A DNA stretch of 8,235 nt from Ruminococcus sp. UBA4383 (GTDB lineage Bacteria; Bacillota; Clostridia; Oscillospirales; Ruminococcaceae), in assembly GCA_002389995.1 (NCBI GenBank), contig DGRR01000226.1, positions 1 to 8,235 of the forward strand, in the 5' to 3' direction. The position numbers and the translations under genes were made by a program. The notes beneath the pieces were generated by a model. The model made no database searches. It had not been told where the DNA came from and worked only from the letters and a program-made list of their open reading frames with translations. Position 1 is the first letter of the stretch. Each line of letters starts with the position of its first letter. This document shows positions 6,014-8,235 of the stretch, piece by piece.

Positions 6014-8083
6014 ATGAAAGACTATGATGTTAAGAAAATCAGAAATATTGCTTTTGCAGGACATAACGGTTCAGGCAAGACTTCACTTGCCGAAGCTCTG
6101 CTCTTTAAGGCAGGTGCTTCCGACCGCCTCGGAAAAACCGCTGACGGCACAACCGTTTGTGACTATGACCCCGAAGAAATCAAAAGAAAGATTTCAATAA
6201 GCACTTCTCTCGCTGCTTTTGAATATAATGACCTTAAAATCAATATCCTCGATACACCCGGACTTTTTGACTTTGCCGCTGAAATGACAGAGGGTATCCG
6301 TGCCGCTGATACTGTCATGATTACCGTTTCCGCAAAGTCAGGCGTTAAGGTCGGCGCAAGAAAAGCATATGACGAGGCTCTTAAACAGAATAAATCAAAA
6401 ATGTTCGTTGTCACAAAAATAGACGACAAGGACGCTAATTTCTTCAACGTACTCACTGAACTCAAAACTGTTTTCGGTCCTACCGTATGCCCCGTTGTTG
6501 TACCCGTCATAAGCGGTGGAAAAATCGTTTCATATGTCAACCTCATCGAGATGAAAGCATATAAATACGATAACAAGGGAAATGCTGTCGAGACAGATAT
6601 GCCCACCGCTGAAATATCTGAAAAATTTGAATACCGTATTGACGGTCTTATTGCCGCTATATCAGAGGCTGTCGCTGAAACATCGGACGAACTCATGGAG
6701 AAGTTTTTCGAGGGCGAGGAATTTACTCAGAAAGAACTCATTGACGGTATACATGACGGTATGAACAGAGGTATTATAACTCCTGTCGTATGCACTTCCG
6801 CAACGGAACTCACAGGTATTGATATGCTCCTCAAAGAGATTGAACTCCTTCTCCCGTCACCCGAAGAAGCAAATACCGCTAAAACCAAAGAGGGAAAAGA
6901 TGTTGAATGTGATGCATCTGCTCCGCTTTCAGCATATATTTTCAAGACCGTTGCAGACCCCTTTGTCGGAAAAATGTCCTTTATCCGTGTAAGGTCAGGA
7001 AAACTCTCCTCAAACAGCGAAGTTCTCAACGCTTCAACAGGTACTTCCGAAAAAATCGGAAAACTGTACACTCTCTGCGGTAAGAAACAGACAGAAGTTT
7101 CAACAGCTTTCGCAGGCGATATTGTCGTAGCCGCAAAGATAACCGCAAATACAGGAAATACTCTCTGCGATTCTTCAAAGCCTGTTGAGTTTGAAGCTAT
7201 GGAATTTCCAAGACCATGCTACTCAATGGCTGTAAAGGCTAAGGCTCAGGGCGATGAGGCTAAAATTTCCGCAGGTATGCAGAGACTTGTCGAGGAAGAC
7301 CCAACTCTCACATATGTTCAGGACGATGACACCAAAGAACAGATTCTCAGCGGTCTCGGTGAACAGCATCTCGAAGTCGCTGCCGCTAAACTCAAAGGCA
7401 AGTTCGGCGTTGATATAAACCTCTCTGTTCCCAAGATTGCATATAAGGAAACTATCCGCAAAAAGGTCAAGGTTCAGGGCAGACATAAGAAACAGTCAGG
7501 CGGTCACGGTCAGTTCGGTGATGTATGGATAGAATTTGAGCCTTGCGTAAGCGATACTCTCGTATTTGAAGAAAAAATATTCGGCGGTGCAGTCCCCAAG
7601 AACTACTTCCCCGCAGTACAGAAAGGTCTTGAAGAATCTGTAAGAAAAGGTGTTCTCGCAGGCTGTCCCGTTGTAGGTCTTAAAGCAATTCTTGTTGACG
7701 GTTCATATCACCCTGTTGATTCCTCGGAAATGGCTTTCAAAACCGCTGCATCTATCGCTTACAAGGAAGGTCTTAAACAGGCTGACCCCGTTATGCTTGA
7801 ACCTATCGGAGAACTCAAAGTTACTGCTCCAGATGAAAATACAGGCGATATCATGGGCGAACTCAACAAGCGCAGAGGCAGAGTTCTCGGCATGGAACCC
7901 GCTTCAAACGGTATCACTGTAATTCAGGCAGAAGTCCCGATAAGAGAAATGCACGATTTCGCTATGTACCTCCGCCAGACCACAAGAGGCATGGGAAGTT
8001 TTGAACTTGATTTCCTCAGATATGAACAGCTCCCCGCAAACCTCCTTGCAGAAGTTATTTCTTCCGTAAATTCTGAAAATTAA
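6014..8083 (+). CDS. EF-G-like translational GTPase (EF-G paralog, not canonical FusA)
   Basis: The 689-residue product has the full five-domain length of elongation factor G. The G domain has P-loop GHNGSGKT (16-23) where canonical EF-G has AHIDAGKT. Switch 1 reads IKRKISIST (56-64) instead of the RGITI type, switch 2 is DTPGLFDF (80-87) with Leu84 in place of the catalytic His, and G4 is TKID (134-137) instead of NKxD. Later segments are EF-G-like: GLGEQHLEV, the domain IV stretch SGGHGQFGDVWIEFEP, GSYHPVDSSEMAFKTAAS, and domain V with KRRGRVLGMEP. This matches the group that includes the Thermus EF-G-2 homolog, present beside normal FusA in many genomes. A ribosome-linked role is likely but the exact job is uncertain. 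The start ATG follows AGGAG (5999-6003) by 10 bases; an in-frame TTG at 5969 lies before that site. Tandem TAA stops end the gene. Codons are richer in CTC, ATC and GGT and poorer in ATA than in the neighbouring flippase, suggesting good expression. Confidence 0.9.
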   Translation: MKDYDVKKIRNIAFAGHNGSGKTSLAEALLFKAGASDRLGKTADGTTVCDYDPEEIKRKISISTSLAAFEYNDLKINILDTPGLFDFAAEMTEGIRAADTVMITVSAKSGVKVGARKAYDEALKQNKSKMFVVTKIDDKDANFFNVLTELKTVFGPTVCPVVVPVISGGKIVSYVNLIEMKAYKYDNKGNAVETDMPTAEISEKFEYRIDGLIAAISEAVAETSDELMEKFFEGEEFTQKELIDGIHDGMNRGIITPVVCTSATELTGIDMLLKEIELLLPSPEEANTAKTKEGKDVECDASAPLSAYIFKTVADPFVGKMSFIRVRSGKLSSNSEVLNASTGTSEKIGKLYTLCGKKQTEVSTAFAGDIVVAAKITANTGNTLCDSSKPVEFEAMEFPRPCYSMAVKAKAQGDEAKISAGMQRLVEEDPTLTYVQDDDTKEQILSGLGEQHLEVAAAKLKGKFGVDINLSVPKIAYKETIRKKVKVQGRHKKQSGGHGQFGDVWIEFEPCVSDTLVFEEKIFGGAVPKNYFPAVQKGLEESVRKGVLAGCPVVGLKAILVDGSYHPVDSSEMAFKTAASIAYKEGLKQADPVMLEPIGELKVTAPDENTGDIMGELNKRRGRVLGMEPASNGITVIQAEVPIREMHDFAMYLRQTTRGMGSFELDFLRYEQLPANLLAEVISSVNSEN

Positions 8084-8100
8084 TAAAATTTCTGTTATGC

Positions 8101-8129
8101 TTGACAAAGTATAATATATGTGATATAAT
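8101..8129 (+). promoter_or_regulatory. Perfect consensus promoter driving the FMN riboswitch
   Basis: TTGACA (8101-8106), exactly 17 bases, then TATAAT (8124-8129), with TG at 8121-8122 making an extended -10. Both boxes match the consensus fully. Initiation is expected at about 8136, the first base of the riboswitch aptamer, so the transcript begins with the sensor. The -35 starts 17 bases after the EF-G-like stop, and no terminator is visible between them. Confidence 0.9.
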
Positions 8130-8135
8130 GATATT

Positions 8136-8235
8136 ATCTTCAGGGCAGGGTGAAATTCCTGACCGGCAGTAAAGCCTGCGAGCCGTTTTAGGCGGTTGAT
8201 TCGGTGGAACTCCGAAGCCGACGGTATAGTCCGGA
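8136..8235 (+). promoter_or_regulatory. FMN riboswitch (RFN element), truncated at the window end
   Basis: The sequence carries the conserved RFN signatures in order: CAGGGCAGGGTGAAATTCC at 8141-8159, TGACCGGCAGTAAAGCCTGC at 8160-8179 followed by GAGCC, a variable stem-loop to about 8197, then TTCGGTGGAACTCCGAAGCC and GACGGTATAGTCCGGA to the window end. Compared with the common GGCGG/CCGC form of the third helix, this copy has GCAG/CTGC, a paired change that keeps the helix. The aptamer senses flavin mononucleotide and normally represses downstream riboflavin genes through termination or by hiding the ribosome site. The closing 3' strand of the first helix, the expression platform and the regulated gene (expected ribU or a rib biosynthesis operon) are beyond the window. 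Confidence 0.95.

Noticed and set aside
6163..7071. Minus-strand open frames of 114-177 codons opposite the EF-G-like gene
   Set aside because: They lie opposite well-conserved EF-G domains; their length follows from the biased codon use of that gene.

Overview
The window looks like chromosomal DNA from a low-GC Gram-positive anaerobe of the Clostridia, most likely a Ruminococcus-type (Oscillospiraceae) bacterium. This taxonomic call is inference. It rests on AT-rich intergenic DNA, purine-rich Shine-Dalgarno sites, a MurT/GatD pair, a Thr-rich GH25 lipoprotein, an EF-G-like paralog of the Firmicutes type and an FMN riboswitch. No rRNA or tRNA gene is present.

Left part (1-595). The first 140 bases are the 5' end of a minus-strand HD-domain protein that runs off the window. 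Between it and the next gene is about 455 bases without a protein gene. This gap holds three tandem 97-base units (154-444, with a fourth partial start to 460), each carrying a long hairpin, then a good minus-strand promoter (486-514) and a rho-independent terminator (545-576) that closes the next operon. The promoter placement puts all three hairpins in a predicted leader of about 340 nt ahead of the HD gene. This is the least explained part of the window.

Cell-wall operon (596-4283, minus strand, transcribed right to left). The order is murT, gatD (4-base overlap), then a GH25 muramidase lipoprotein 24 bases further on. MurT/GatD amidate the D-Glu of lipid II. The third gene should cleave glycan strands from a surface-anchored position. 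murT starts at a TTG just downstream of a well-placed promoter. Divergent to it, on the plus strand (4350-5894), is a MOP-superfamily flippase of the SpoVB/polysaccharide-transporter type. The four genes plausibly form a peptidoglycan-precursor and cell-wall neighbourhood.

Right part (5895-8235, plus strand). A sigma-A-type promoter precedes an EF-G-like translational GTPase (6014-8083) that is a paralog rather than canonical FusA: the usual switch-2 histidine is Leu and the G4 motif is TKID. Seventeen bases after its stop is a perfect consensus promoter (TTGACA, 17 nt, TATAAT, with an extended -10). It fires straight into an FMN riboswitch cut by the window end, so a riboflavin biosynthesis or uptake gene should follow.

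Most of the window is ordinary housekeeping DNA. The points worth a second look are the covarying hairpin repeats in the HD-gene leader and the substituted GTPase motifs of the EF-G paralog.
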